From: Salinithrix halophila
GTDB lineage: Bacteria; Bacillota; Bacilli; Thermoactinomycetales; DSM-45169
Length of the DNA: 29,142 bases
Direction: 5' to 3'
Assembly (NCBI RefSeq): GCF_042650125.1
Contig: NZ_JBHSAP010000001.1
Span: 1-29,142, forward strand
The notes beneath the pieces were generated by a model. The model had not been told where the DNA came from and did not search any database. It saw nothing but the letters and a program-made list of their open reading frames with translations. Within the stretch, counting starts at the first letter, position 1; each line of letters begins with the position of its first letter. Below are positions 6,082 to 15,301 of this stretch, one piece after another. Both the position numbers and the translations under genes were made by a program.

Positions 6082-6202
6082 AAGACACCCCCGTTATTCT
6101 GATTGGTTCCGGTTTGATATTCGGTGGATTAGGCGGTCTGTATTCTGTTCCGTCTTCCAAAATGATAACGGCCTGTTTCGTCGGGTCTGGTTGTTCTGCC
6201 AC
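6035..6202 (-). CDS. Small phage protein (GTG start)
   Basis: A 55-residue frame starting MAEQPDPTKQAVIILEDGTEYRPPNPPNIKPEPIRITG. The evidence is a strong AGGAGGGGTGAAC ribosome site directly before GTG at 6202, its position 11 bp after the tail-tip gene stop, and protein-like composition; otherwise 130 bp of the tight operon would be empty. The 3' end overlaps the next gene in another frame by 47 bp, which is unusual but tolerable. The length and place recall the XkdX-type small proteins found after tail genes, but the sequence is not a clear match. Confidence 0.55.
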   Translation of the reverse strand: MAEQPDPTKQAVIILEDGTEYRPPNPPNIKPEPIRITGVSYDEYDGKNAAKIKAN

Positions 6203-6213
6203 GTTCACCCCTC

Positions 6214-8577
6214 CTAACTCAAACTAACAGGGCGGAAGGTTCCACTTGAATCTTTCACTTTTAGAGATGCCCCGGAGCCTGAGCTTTCCAATGTCATAAC
6301 CAAATTGCTACCACTCCCGTCCCATACGCGCCAATGGAATCGGCCTGTACTGCCAATGTACATATACGTATAGGGATCGCACCCAAACCGGATAGCACTG
6401 TTTGTGTCTGTTGAATTGGGTGACCAATCAAGACGAGCCCCGTCCGGCCCTAAAAAGGCGGTATCATCTCTGCCCTGAATCCTAAATACTTGCTCCCATG
6501 AATCCATCGCCAAATTTTTATAGATAGTGAAATTGGCTGATTCGGAGGTTAATTCACCATCCCCTATAATCATTTCGATGTCACCCACGCGCTTATTGGA
6601 GTTTTTAATCCCACTCATTAGGCGAATCCGTGGCCCATTCGCTGAACCATTTTCTTCATCCAACCGCCTCCGCGAATCGATAATAATTAAGTCGGAAAAG
6701 GTTTCTGCGCTTGGTTTCGATGGCCCATAGATGCCTGTTGAATAGGCATGGTAATCGAAAATGAGATTGGAGGTTAGTTTTCTTACTCCACCTTCGGAAG
6801 CCTTGTTATGTCCAATCGTTACAAAGTCTTTTTCCGTAGCAATCGCTATCCCTCGGTTCGATTGGTCGCCCGGTTCGTCGTCGGAACGTGCATACCATGC
6901 AAGAGAAATAGATCCCGTATAGCTGTAATCCGGGTTGGGGGTGTATAGGCCGTTATCGTAAAAGGCGACAATATAGCCGCCCGCCACGACAGATAGACTG
7001 TCATCGTAGTAGGAATAAAACGCCCCGTTCCAAATCCGTGCAAGCCGGGAATTTTCCCCGCTATATGTCTCCACGTTCACCAAATCGGCGTTTAGGGTTC
7101 CCGTTCGAATCTCATCCGCCGTAATTCCGTTTCCATTTGCGAAGAAACGAAAGCGCGGTTCATCGTTGACATCGTCCCACTCATTAGATATGGCAATCAT
7201 ACCGCCCTTGATTTGGACGACGGAATCCGGCTTTTCTTCAATGGGGCGATTCGTCCACATCCGCCCTAATAACGGCGTGGCATACTCAAAGCCAAGGGTT
7301 GAGCGAAACTGATCTTGCAGGTTGAGCATGGTTTGATCTAACAGGCTGACCGAATCACCCACACCCACCTTTTTCTTTATTTCTTGGTCGATGTTACGGA
7401 TAACTTGGCTAAATTCTTGGTAGTAGTTGCCGCATGTCACTTCTGTTTTTGTCGGATCGTTTAGGCAGCGTTTCAACCGGATAACCCTTGCTTGGACTTC
7501 AACAGGCGGATCAAAATGATCGTCAATGATAACCACGGTGTCCCCCAAATTGGAAAACTCGTGGCTGTATTCCTCCCCGATCAACGACAAATCCGCCACC
7601 TTAAACCCGAAGGTAACGCGAGGGTTTTTGACTTTCTGGAGATATTCCCAACCCAATTGGATCAATTCGTTTGGGTCATTGATATCTTCCCAAACAGGAA
7701 ACCCGCTCGACCAACCGGGAACACCGTCTTTTGGCCGTCCCCATCGTTGGCGGGCTTCTTCATCTCCAATCCATTCTTGGCCTAATGGCTTATCTGCAGG
7801 GTCTCCGTTGGCCTTGCTCCATCCCACATCTGCGATAGTGGTACGCCGTCCGAATCCCCCGCTTCCCGTTTCCTCTCCTCTCCCCCGTGGGTAGACGCGG
7901 GTTTTTAACTCGTCAATGGATACCGTCCGTTGAGAGGAAACGATATCCTTTCCCCATTCAAAGCGCTTCCCCCGGTTGGTTCCGCGGTGATCGAATAGGT
8001 CAACGAAACGGCCCGTGATCTCCCCGGTCGTCTCGTTAAACGTCACCCGGAAACGGTATTCGCCTCCAAAATTCTCTTGGAGGGATGCTAGGGCTTTAAT
8101 TGTATTTTCATAGTATCCATTCATCCCCGCTATCTTCGTCACCGTAACCGTTCCTGCTCTCCAGCGTGATCCGTTCAGTACCCGTTCTAATGCGTTACGA
8201 GCGGTGGTGCTGAATGGTCGAACATCTATAACCGCCTCGTCATTTAATTCCGATATCCCTTGATCCTCACAGTAAGCCTCTTTGTAAAGCGTCCCCTCCT
8301 CGTCGTGGTATTCATCCAATGAGACAATTTCAAACAGTCGATAAGCGCCCGTTCGATCCTCGATCATGGCAAGGTTTCCCTCGATGACGTGGGCGGAATC
8401 GGGGCGGTCTGCCGGGACGGAGAAGGTCAAAGAATGTGTTCCGTTGATCTCTTCATCCTCCCACCCGTCATAATAGATTCCGGCCCTCTCATCTACTATT
8501 TCATTTTCGCCCTTCGTCAGGGTTGTCCGTAACCGCTCATCAATCCCGAAAATCCAAATCATAGCCATCATAGCCAT
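6214..8577 (-). CDS. Tail-tip structural protein (prophage tail endopeptidase/Tal-like)
   Basis: A 787-residue tail protein. The first ~370 residues (WIFGIDERLRTTLTKGENEIVDERAG... GTHSLTFSVPADRP... AYRLFEIVSLDEYHDEEGTLYKEAYCEDQGISEL) match the N-terminal hub domain of phage minor structural / tail endopeptidase proteins (gp18/Tal type), which forms the ring below the distal tail protein. The C-terminal half is beta-rich, aromatic and glycine-rich (IGSTGRFHWRVWDGSGSNL... SLKVKDSSGTFRPVSLS), typical of receptor-binding or fibre parts. No protease or amidase signature is visible. It overlaps the Dit-like gene by 10 bp; the first ATG has GGGTGGA upstream and several in-frame ATGs follow (MAMMAM), so the exact start is uncertain by a few codons. 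Confidence 0.85.
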   Translation of the reverse strand: MAMMAMIWIFGIDERLRTTLTKGENEIVDERAGIYYDGWEDEEINGTHSLTFSVPADRPDSAHVIEGNLAMIEDRTGAYRLFEIVSLDEYHDEEGTLYKEAYCEDQGISELNDEAVIDVRPFSTTARNALERVLNGSRWRAGTVTVTKIAGMNGYYENTIKALASLQENFGGEYRFRVTFNETTGEITGRFVDLFDHRGTNRGKRFEWGKDIVSSQRTVSIDELKTRVYPRGRGEETGSGGFGRRTTIADVGWSKANGDPADKPLGQEWIGDEEARQRWGRPKDGVPGWSSGFPVWEDINDPNELIQLGWEYLQKVKNPRVTFGFKVADLSLIGEEYSHEFSNLGDTVVIIDDHFDPPVEVQARVIRLKRCLNDPTKTEVTCGNYYQEFSQVIRNIDQEIKKKVGVGDSVSLLDQTMLNLQDQFRSTLGFEYATPLLGRMWTNRPIEEKPDSVVQIKGGMIAISNEWDDVNDEPRFRFFANGNGITADEIRTGTLNADLVNVETYSGENSRLARIWNGAFYSYYDDSLSVVAGGYIVAFYDNGLYTPNPDYSYTGSISLAWYARSDDEPGDQSNRGIAIATEKDFVTIGHNKASEGGVRKLTSNLIFDYHAYSTGIYGPSKPSAETFSDLIIIDSRRRLDEENGSANGPRIRLMSGIKNSNKRVGDIEMIIGDGELTSESANFTIYKNLAMDSWEQVFRIQGRDDTAFLGPDGARLDWSPNSTDTNSAIRFGCDPYTYMYIGSTGRFHWRVWDGSGSNLVMTLESSGSGASLKVKDSSGTFRPVSLS

Positions 8578-11024
8578 TTATCCACCCACTCTATATAAAC
8601 CTCAGATGTTCCACTAGGTTGGAAATCAAAGTTGTTTTCCCCCGGCTCTAAAACGATCCAACGACTATTTAGGGAAAGGGATTCCATAATCAAGACCCCG
8701 TTTTTCCTTACCTTCGCAAGTGAGCAATCTATTTCCACCATATCCCCCGTAACAAAGGAATGGTTTAGATAGATTTGCTTCCCCGTCTCTACGTGAATCA
8801 CTTGGAAATAGTCGATATTTTTCCCTATGGTTGCACGAAAAAGAGGGGCGGTCGGCTCCCCTCCTTCGTTGTTTACTGTGGTATTGGTCAATTGGCTTAC
8901 CGTCCAACTGATAGACATGAGGCGGGGCGTTGTGTCCAAACTATCTTGGTTTAGGGTTGCCCGCACAACTACCGTTACCCCAGTAGAATCGCTCGGCATG
9001 TTGGGAATAGGTTGATTTTTCGTTGCCTGCTGCCATGTCGCCCCGCCGTCTACGCTCGTTTCTACAATCACTGTCCCCGGCCCAGTCTCATTCCATGTGA
9101 TAGATGAACTCCCTATGGTGCCAAGGGAGGAAATATCCTCACCCGGTGCGGTTCTTGTGCCGCTGGGCTTGTAAGCCGTGGAGAAATCATATGTGGCTTG
9201 ATTAACTATGGGCGTTTCGTCGCTGGTTGTAGCTAGATCAAACCGATATTGAAAAACAGCGCTACTCAAATCCTCCCCAACCACTCCGGGGATTTCCCCG
9301 CCGTTCTGCACCTCTTCCCATGCGCTAAAGTTGGTTCCGTCAAGCGCCACGCGGGTAAAGGCTCTAACGCTGGTTCCCTCAGGCGTTTCATCTTCCCAAG
9401 AAAAGACGGCTTCCGCCGCCGTCCCTACCTGCTGAACGCTTGTTATATTCGGGGAAACCCTGTTCCCGCTTGATACGTAAGCCGAGGTAATTTGCACATC
9501 CACGAAATCAACCTCCGCCCCAAAACCCGGATCAAGGGATTCCAAGGTGACGCGGTGTTCCAGCAATGAACTAGCTCCCCATGTTGACCCCGAGGTTAAA
9601 GCACTGTTTGCCGTGTCCCCTGACTGCCGCTCCTCCCATGCTGACCATGTTCCGCCGCTGTCCGTGCTTACGCGGGTTTCCACAATAACCGTGTTATTCA
9701 TTGGATCAAGGGTTGCTGTTCTTTTCTCGAAATCAAACGTAATAACGGAATCCCGGAGTGTTCCCAAGGCGCTGAGGTCAATTTGATGGATACAATACCC
9801 CGTCCATAACGTTTCGCTTGGAGCCCCCATATCGTTGTTATTGGCGACATAGATGGCATCAAATTCAATTTCCCCTGACTGAGAATCACCAAAATACCAT
9901 CCATAACGTTCAGATAGGGAGGTGGGGTCTGGGTCGTCAGATGCAATAGGGGTTGTATTGCCAAACTCGTACAGATTGGCTTGAGATGTACCGAACACTA
10001 CACGGAACCATTTCCATTTGTCGTTAGTATTCGGCAAGAAAATATCATAACGATTGATTCCATTGGAGCAATACACCCGAACCCCGCTGTTATCCGTCCG
10101 CGCCAAAAAATCCATGGTTAACGGCCACGTTACGGAGGTTTGCCGCCGTAAACTGTCCGTGTGATCCGTCCCCACTTCAGACCGCAAACGCGTATAACCG
10201 CTAAATTGGGTGACTGGGTTTCCGCTAAACGATGGACCCGCAACTAACCACCCGGTGGTGGTATAACTGTCCATCCCATCTCGAAAAGTGTACTTGGGCA
10301 GGTTACTCAAAACGAGGTTATTTTTTAACCCCTTAGTATTGGATATATCAACGGCGTTATTCCATTCGGCGGTAGTCGTTACTTTGTTTTGAACGTCTTG
10401 CCCTGATTTGGCTAGTTGAAGGGTATCCCCGACCCTCTCAACGTCTGTTAATGTCCCAACATCCCATGACGTTGAAATCACGCCGTTGTAGTCGGTTCCC
10501 GATTGTTCTAGCTCAAGGTAGCCGTTTCCGTCTTCGACCTCTCCTGCGTTCACATCCACCAGCATTCCCGTTTCAAAATCGTTCTTGTCGGTGTCGGTAC
10601 TCCCCATACTCAACCCTGCAATTTGTTGGGTATGGGAAGCCCCTGCCGCTCGCGGATCGGGCGCTAGAAATGTAATCGTCGCTTTGCCGTATGTCGCTAA
10701 CTCTTCAATGTCCGATTTGTCATAGAAAACCGCTTGATAGGTCAATTGGTCTTCATCATCAAAAACAAGCGGCTCGGGTTTGTCGGATCGAAGCCACTTT
10801 GAGATGTCCCGCACTTTTGCCCGCAACGCTCCCTTTGAGTCGGCGGCAATCAATACAGGGATGGTAAACGTCAACATCCCCATATTCTGCCCCATCATCA
10901 AGCCACCCGGAACGGAAGGGAGGTCAATGGTTTCGATATCAATGGGTGCGGTGATAGATCGGGTGTAACTCTGCTCTACTTTGAAATAGTTGCTGCTATG
11001 TTCGCCCTTGAAGGTAAAAGCCAT
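8568..11024 (-). CDS. Enlarged distal tail (Dit-like) protein
   Basis: An 818-residue protein. Residues 1-130 (FTFKGEHSSNYFKVEQSYTRSITAPIDIETIDLPSVPGGLMMG... KWLRSDKPEPLVFDDEDQ... ATITFLAPDP) match the N-terminal domain of siphophage distal tail proteins (Sipho_tail family), which form the hexameric hub at the tail end. Ordinary Dit proteins have about 250-300 residues. Here a beta-rich insertion (about 250-400, LamG/carbohydrate-binding-like by composition) and three diverged copies of a module with VETRVSTDSGGTWSAW-like cores (about 448, 554 and 654) make an 'evolved Dit', a form thought to help bind the cell surface. It overlaps the tape-measure stop by 1 bp (TAATG). Confidence 0.82.
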   Translation of the reverse strand: MAFTFKGEHSSNYFKVEQSYTRSITAPIDIETIDLPSVPGGLMMGQNMGMLTFTIPVLIAADSKGALRAKVRDISKWLRSDKPEPLVFDDEDQLTYQAVFYDKSDIEELATYGKATITFLAPDPRAAGASHTQQIAGLSMGSTDTDKNDFETGMLVDVNAGEVEDGNGYLELEQSGTDYNGVISTSWDVGTLTDVERVGDTLQLAKSGQDVQNKVTTTAEWNNAVDISNTKGLKNNLVLSNLPKYTFRDGMDSYTTTGWLVAGPSFSGNPVTQFSGYTRLRSEVGTDHTDSLRRQTSVTWPLTMDFLARTDNSGVRVYCSNGINRYDIFLPNTNDKWKWFRVVFGTSQANLYEFGNTTPIASDDPDPTSLSERYGWYFGDSQSGEIEFDAIYVANNNDMGAPSETLWTGYCIHQIDLSALGTLRDSVITFDFEKRTATLDPMNNTVIVETRVSTDSGGTWSAWEERQSGDTANSALTSGSTWGASSLLEHRVTLESLDPGFGAEVDFVDVQITSAYVSSGNRVSPNITSVQQVGTAAEAVFSWEDETPEGTSVRAFTRVALDGTNFSAWEEVQNGGEIPGVVGEDLSSAVFQYRFDLATTSDETPIVNQATYDFSTAYKPSGTRTAPGEDISSLGTIGSSSITWNETGPGTVIVETSVDGGATWQQATKNQPIPNMPSDSTGVTVVVRATLNQDSLDTTPRLMSISWTVSQLTNTTVNNEGGEPTAPLFRATIGKNIDYFQVIHVETGKQIYLNHSFVTGDMVEIDCSLAKVRKNGVLIMESLSLNSRWIVLEPGENNFDFQPSGTSEVYIEWVDKWL

Positions 11025-13522
11025 TAAGTAAACACCCCCCTTGTAATCCCCCGGTTTGTGCGCCTGATGTGGGTTTCAAGTTGACGGGCAAGAGCGTCGA
11101 TATCTTCCCGGCTCCTCATGTTTACAGGCCCGGTAAAGTTGATATTGATGCTGGTATTGGCCCCCTGCATCTGCGGGGCGGCAACGGCTCCTTGTACCCC
11201 CGCCGTCATCCCCTGGATGCTGGCGTTGACGTGTCTTTGCTCCTTGTCGATCCCTCTTACATACCCTTCGCCCGTCCATTTCCCATATTGCTCGAAAACC
11301 TTGGACGGTGAAGAGATTCTAAGGGCGCTCTTAAACTTGTTCTTGATGCTGTTGGCTAGGTTGCTCGCCTTCCTTGCAAGAACACCCGCCATGGACGAAA
11401 TCCCGTTAATTAGCCCCCGGATGATATCCCGCCCAATCTGCCGGAGGTTGATATTTTGGAGATAACTTTTCGCCCGGTTCCACCCGCTATGAACAGCGCT
11501 CCTCACGCTGTTCATCCTGTCGCGAATTGCCCGCCTCATGCTCTCAAACTTGGAACGGGCATAGGAAAGCATCGCCGCCCCTGCATCCCGCGCAAGTGAT
11601 TTAATCTTTGACCACGCGGCCCCAAGGTTTGTTCTAATGTTGCTCATTTGCCTAGATATGGCCCGCCTCATCCCATTAAAATCGCCCGTTACTAAGGCTT
11701 TCAGGAAGGCAAGGGCATTTTTAAACGTGCTTTTGATAAACGCCCATACGCTGGATAGAATTGATCTCACACGGTTCATTACGGCGCTTATCCTGCCTCG
11801 CATGGCGTTGAAGTCTCCGCCTACCAGTCCAACCAGCCATTTTAAAGCGGCGTTGAAAATCGCTCTGATCCCTTGCCAAGCGATTCTCAAGCCCTCTTTG
11901 ATGTTCCCGAAAATGGCTATTGCGTGTTGTCGCATCCCCTCGAAATCGCCCGTGAGAATGTCCATCAGGAGAAGCAACGCGCCTATGAAAATATTCTTGA
12001 TAACCTGCCATATGCCGGAGAAGAATAGAGCCATACCCTGCCAAATGGCAATTATAGAGGTTTTCGCGAGTTGGTATTTTTGTATCAACCAATTAATGAG
12101 CGACCCTGCAACGGCTAAAAATATCCCCCGGATAGATGCCCATACAGTGGCAAAGAACTGGCTAATAGACGACCATATTTCAACCGCTTTCGCCCTCACC
12201 ACGTCCCAATTCATCCATAGGGCAACTCCGATGGCAATGATGGCAGCTATCGCGGCAACGACACCCGCTATGATTCCGATTAACGGTAACAGCCCGATTC
12301 CCAACGCCGCTGCCGCTCCGCTTAATGCCGTGAAAATCGTGGCCACACTCCCGATGACAATTAAAAGCGGCCCAGCGGCGGCAGCTACGGCGGCAAGGGC
12401 GGCGACAATCATTAGGATTGTTGGATTGGTGTTCGATATGGTTGAGGCAAGGTCTCGTAAAAACTGAACGCCGGAACGGATCGCGGGTTCTAACTGTTCA
12501 TAGAACGCAAGTGCCACGCCTTCCAGGGCGGACAAAAAGGATTTCATATCGCCGCCCGCGTTGTCAGCCATGGTTTGAGCCATCTCCTTCGCCGCTCCGT
12601 TGCTTTTTTTCAATGATCCCGTAAACTGGTTAAGACCGCCCGAACCTTCTTTCATCATCGCTAACAGCGCTGGCCCTGCTTCCACGCCGACTAGCTTCAT
12701 AGCGCTAGATGTATCCAGCCCCGCGCTCTCCAACGTCTTCAAGATGTCCGCTAGGCTCTTCGTTTGCGGGTTTACGTCTGCCGCCGATAGCCCCAACTCT
12801 TTCAGAGCGTCCGCCGTTTGCCCAGTGGGGCTAATCAGACTAGAGATGATCCCCCGTAAAGCTGTCCCGGCCTTCTCCCCCTGAATCCCGGCGTTAGACA
12901 TGATCCCGATAGCGGCGGATGTCTCCTCGATTGACCAACCAGCAGACGCAGCCACGGGCGCAACGTAGCTCATGGCGTTCCCTAATTGCTCAATATTGGT
13001 GTTGGCGCTGGATGCAGTTTTAGCCATAACATCCGTTACCCGGCCCATGTCTTTCGCTTTTAATCCAAACCCGGTCAGGATGTTGGATGAAATGTCAGCC
13101 GCCCGCGCAAGGTCAAGGTTTCCGGCTGTGGCAAGGTCTAAAACGTTGGGAAGGGTCTTCATGATTTGGGTCGTATCAAACCCAGCCATACCCAAAAAGC
13201 CCATGGCGTCCGCCGCTTCACTCGCGGAAAACTTGGTCGTTTTCCCCATGTCCTTCGCTAAATCTTCCATCCTTTGAAGCTCTTTCCCCGTGGCTCCCGT
13301 GACGGCGGCAACCTGACTCATCGACGAATCAAATTTCATCCCGGTTGCAACGGCGGCGGCTCCGGCGGCGATGATGGGAAGAGTCACCCCAGCGGTCATC
13401 CCTTGTCCTATGCTGGTTAGTTTTTGCCCTGTACTCTCCATAGACCGCCGCAAACCGTTAAAACCCTGCTCCGCCTTCTTGCCGTTGAATATAGCATCAA
13501 TGACCACCCTACCATCAGCCAT
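11024..13522 (-). CDS. Tail tape measure protein
   Basis: An 832-residue protein that sets tail length and is ejected into the host. Residues about 60-330 carry the TP901-type tape-measure core (FDSSMSQVAAVTGATGKELQRMEDLAKDMGKTTKFSASEAADAMGFLGMAGFD). A long hydrophobic stretch (about 373-440, ILMIVAALAAVAAAAGPLLIVIG... LPLIGIIAGVVAAIAAII) probably forms membrane-spanning helices during DNA entry. Three repeats with GDF(E/N)xMR cores follow at exact 44-residue spacing (about residues 525, 569 and 613 from this start). At roughly 0.15 nm per residue a tail of about 125 nm is expected. Start at 13522 (MADGRV) has an AGGTGG site 8 nt upstream; a GTG four codons upstream is less well placed. It overlaps the Gp15-like gene by 8 bp. 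Confidence 0.93.
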   Translation of the reverse strand: MADGRVVIDAIFNGKKAEQGFNGLRRSMESTGQKLTSIGQGMTAGVTLPIIAAGAAAVATGMKFDSSMSQVAAVTGATGKELQRMEDLAKDMGKTTKFSASEAADAMGFLGMAGFDTTQIMKTLPNVLDLATAGNLDLARAADISSNILTGFGLKAKDMGRVTDVMAKTASSANTNIEQLGNAMSYVAPVAASAGWSIEETSAAIGIMSNAGIQGEKAGTALRGIISSLISPTGQTADALKELGLSAADVNPQTKSLADILKTLESAGLDTSSAMKLVGVEAGPALLAMMKEGSGGLNQFTGSLKKSNGAAKEMAQTMADNAGGDMKSFLSALEGVALAFYEQLEPAIRSGVQFLRDLASTISNTNPTILMIVAALAAVAAAAGPLLIVIGSVATIFTALSGAAAALGIGLLPLIGIIAGVVAAIAAIIAIGVALWMNWDVVRAKAVEIWSSISQFFATVWASIRGIFLAVAGSLINWLIQKYQLAKTSIIAIWQGMALFFSGIWQVIKNIFIGALLLLMDILTGDFEGMRQHAIAIFGNIKEGLRIAWQGIRAIFNAALKWLVGLVGGDFNAMRGRISAVMNRVRSILSSVWAFIKSTFKNALAFLKALVTGDFNGMRRAISRQMSNIRTNLGAAWSKIKSLARDAGAAMLSYARSKFESMRRAIRDRMNSVRSAVHSGWNRAKSYLQNINLRQIGRDIIRGLINGISSMAGVLARKASNLANSIKNKFKSALRISSPSKVFEQYGKWTGEGYVRGIDKEQRHVNASIQGMTAGVQGAVAAPQMQGANTSININFTGPVNMRSREDIDALARQLETHIRRTNRGITRGVFT

Positions 13523-14153
13523 CTTTCCCACCACCTTTCCCCTTCGGGCGTAATGCCACCGCTAGTGCTTCAAATGCTTGTTCGTTGTGCTTGATAAGCC
13601 GCTCCCGCTCGGTCTCTCCGTTCTCCGGCAACCTGTAGACCCTTTTTAACTCCCGAATCTGCTTGATTTCATCAAGGTTATATTTCGTTCGCTTCGGGAC
13701 TTCCATCATGCGGATATGAACCACTTGTTTAAATTTGCTGTCGTCGCTAAGGTTCGAAAGTAGCGTTAAAAACTTTTTCCAATGGAGTTTTCCGTGTTGC
13801 TCAAACAAATCAATCCCATAATCATAAAGAAAAGACGCGAATATATATTCAGCGTCATGGACGAAATCAAGAACCTTTTCTTTTGTCGGTTCGTCGTCTT
13901 CTTGCTCCCGATTGATAAACCGGGTAAAGATCGTTTCTATTAGCCTCCCTTTTTCCTCTGGCGGCATATCCGCTATGTCCTCATGATTGTCAATCAACAT
14001 TTCTCCAAGGATGTCTATTTTTTCTTCATCGGTGAAATCCGGGTCGCTTATTAATTCATGCGCCCTTAGAACCACATCGAAGAATAGGCGCAACCGTAGA
14101 ACCTTTCCCCTATACTCCAAAACATCGTCATCGAACCGATCCGTTAGCCGCAT
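13515..14153 (-). CDS. Phage Gp15-family protein (tail assembly)
   Basis: A 212-residue, highly charged, helical protein matching the bacteriophage Gp15 family (LTDRFDDDVLEYRGKVLRLRLFFDVVLRAHELISDPDFTDEEKIDILGEML). In A118-like phages this gene sits between the short tail chaperone and the tape measure, the place of the lambda T / frameshifted chaperone. It ends in a basic glycine-lysine tail. There is an in-frame TGA directly before its ATG, so it is made from its own start (site GGGTGGGG) and not by ribosomal frameshifting from the preceding gene. Confidence 0.82.
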   Translation of the reverse strand: MRLTDRFDDDVLEYRGKVLRLRLFFDVVLRAHELISDPDFTDEEKIDILGEMLIDNHEDIADMPPEEKGRLIETIFTRFINREQEDDEPTKEKVLDFVHDAEYIFASFLYDYGIDLFEQHGKLHWKKFLTLLSNLSDDSKFKQVVHIRMMEVPKRTKYNLDEIKQIRELKRVYRLPENGETERERLIKHNEQAFEALAVALRPKGKGGGKDG

Positions 14154-14163
14154 TCACCCCACC

Positions 14164-14550
14164 CTATTTCCGGGTGTATTTCTTTTTCTTTTGCGTCTTC
14201 TCAACCCCCAACTTATCCCCAATGAAGGAGTAAACGGCTTCAAGCACCTTTCCCACGTTGAACATAGAGCGCCCGCAATCCTCATAGATCATGTCAAAGG
14301 AACCCGACCCAAACAGTAAATCCACCGTGTCTTTAACTGACTGGGTATATTTTTCCTCGGCGGCTTTCTGTTCTTTTTCGCTCATCTTTTCAACATCCAT
14401 TTTTAGGGCCTCATCATAGTCATTGATAAACTTGTTAGATGCAGCATGATACTGTTTTAGCTTATCGTCGCTGTAGTCCAGTTTATAAACCTTACCACCA
14501 ATTTCAAATTCCTGTATTGGTGCAGCCATGTCGATTTTAATCCTAGACAT
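14164..14550 (-). CDS. Tail assembly chaperone (gpG-like)
   Basis: A 128-residue acidic, helical protein (IQEFEIGGKVYKLDYSDDKLKQYHAASNKFINDYDEALKMDVEKMSEKEQKA... LLFGSGSFDMIYEDCGRSMFNVGKVLEAVYSFIGDKL) ending in a basic tail KTQKKKKYTRK. Size, composition and its place between major tail protein and tape measure identify it as the first tail assembly chaperone, which coats the tape measure before tube polymerisation. ATG at 14550 has GGGGG 7 nt upstream; a TTG two codons earlier is closer to it and less likely. Confidence 0.75.
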   Translation of the reverse strand: MSRIKIDMAAPIQEFEIGGKVYKLDYSDDKLKQYHAASNKFINDYDEALKMDVEKMSEKEQKAAEEKYTQSVKDTVDLLFGSGSFDMIYEDCGRSMFNVGKVLEAVYSFIGDKLGVEKTQKKKKYTRK

Positions 14551-14572
14551 ACTCAAACCCCCTTAAATAAAG

Positions 14573-14600
14573 ATTCCCCCACCCATGTAGGCAGGGGATT
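14573..14600 (-). terminator. Attenuating terminator after the major tail gene
   Basis: On the minus strand an 11-position stem (10 paired, two G-U) with a 6-nt loop ends in GGTGGGGGAAT and is followed by CTTTATTTAAG. It starts 5 bp after the major tail stop codon. A leaky terminator here would make tail-tube mRNA outnumber the downstream tail genes. Confidence 0.5.
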
Positions 14601-14604
14601 AAAA

Positions 14605-15300
14605 TTAAGCGGTCGTCGTTGCGCTGATGGAGTTGCTTTTAGGCGATTCGGCCCCATTGGCATTAACGGCGGTAACTTCGTAGGTGTAAGTGGTGGAGGC
14701 GGTCAAGCCGGAGTCCGTGTAGGAATTGGTATTACTGGAACCAACCTGTGTGCCGCCCCGGTAAATGTTATATGAGTTCGCCCCATCAACGACATTCCAG
14801 CTAAGATCAATCGACGTTGCCGTTTCATTTGAGGCCGTCAACCCCGTGGGTGTGGCGATAGGGGAATAGGTCGGTTCTCCGTTGAAATGGACTTCCACCG
14901 TTACCTCCCCTTTGGAGTTTGCATCCCCGGTCGGGCCGTTGATAACGGCCAACGTAACAGGCCCTTCAAAAATTTCCCCGCTCGGTTGTTCCCATTTAAA
15001 AGTGGTGTTCCGCTTGGTTCCAATAGTCGCCATCTTGCTAAAAATCCAATCTTGTGCCGGGTCGCCGTAAAGTCGATCCCCGGTAAATTCAAGCGTCAAT
15101 TGTCCGCCCATAACGGTCGTTGTTGCAAACCCATTCCCGTCCAAATAGGCGGTTTGGTCGTTTTCCTCGTTCATTTGCGGATCAACTGACTTAAACCCTG
15201 CCGCCATGCGGACATAGGTTTCCCCGCCTGCTCCAGCCTCGGGTGTCGTGTTGATATAAAAATTGTGTTTAGACTCAACCAGAAATCCGGTTTCCGCCAT
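14605..15300 (-). CDS. Major tail (tube) protein with C-terminal FN3 domain
   Basis: A 231-residue protein. The first ~145 residues (AETGFLVESKHNFYINTTPEAGAGGETYVRMAAGFKSVDPQMNEENDQTAYLDGNGFATTTVMGGQLTLEFTGDRLYGDPAQDWIF) match the tube protein of TP901-1/phi13-type siphophages. Residues about 148-230 form a fibronectin type III domain (PTGLTASNETATSIDLSWNVVDGANSYNIYRGG... YTYEVTAVNANGAESPKS), a surface decoration that likely projects from each tube subunit and may bind wall sugars weakly. ATG at 15300 has AAAAGGGAG about 8 nt upstream; the upstream GTG at 15309 abuts that site. The terminator just after the gene fits high expression. Confidence 0.9.
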   Translation of the reverse strand: MAETGFLVESKHNFYINTTPEAGAGGETYVRMAAGFKSVDPQMNEENDQTAYLDGNGFATTTVMGGQLTLEFTGDRLYGDPAQDWIFSKMATIGTKRNTTFKWEQPSGEIFEGPVTLAVINGPTGDANSKGEVTVEVHFNGEPTYSPIATPTGLTASNETATSIDLSWNVVDGANSYNIYRGGTQVGSSNTNSYTDSGLTASTTYTYEVTAVNANGAESPKSNSISATTTA

Positions 15301-15301
15301 G

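Noticed and set aside
11637..12467. 276-residue plus-strand ORF
   Set aside because: Shadow of the tape-measure gene in a GC-rich repetitive region: no ribosome site, and low-complexity Ala/Ile/Pro composition.
13515..14556. Programmed frameshift joining the two tail assembly genes (lambda G-GT style)
   Set aside because: There is an A-rich run near the end of the first gene, but the -1 frame ends within a few codons past the second start and the second gene's frame has a TGA directly before its ATG, so no fusion can be read.
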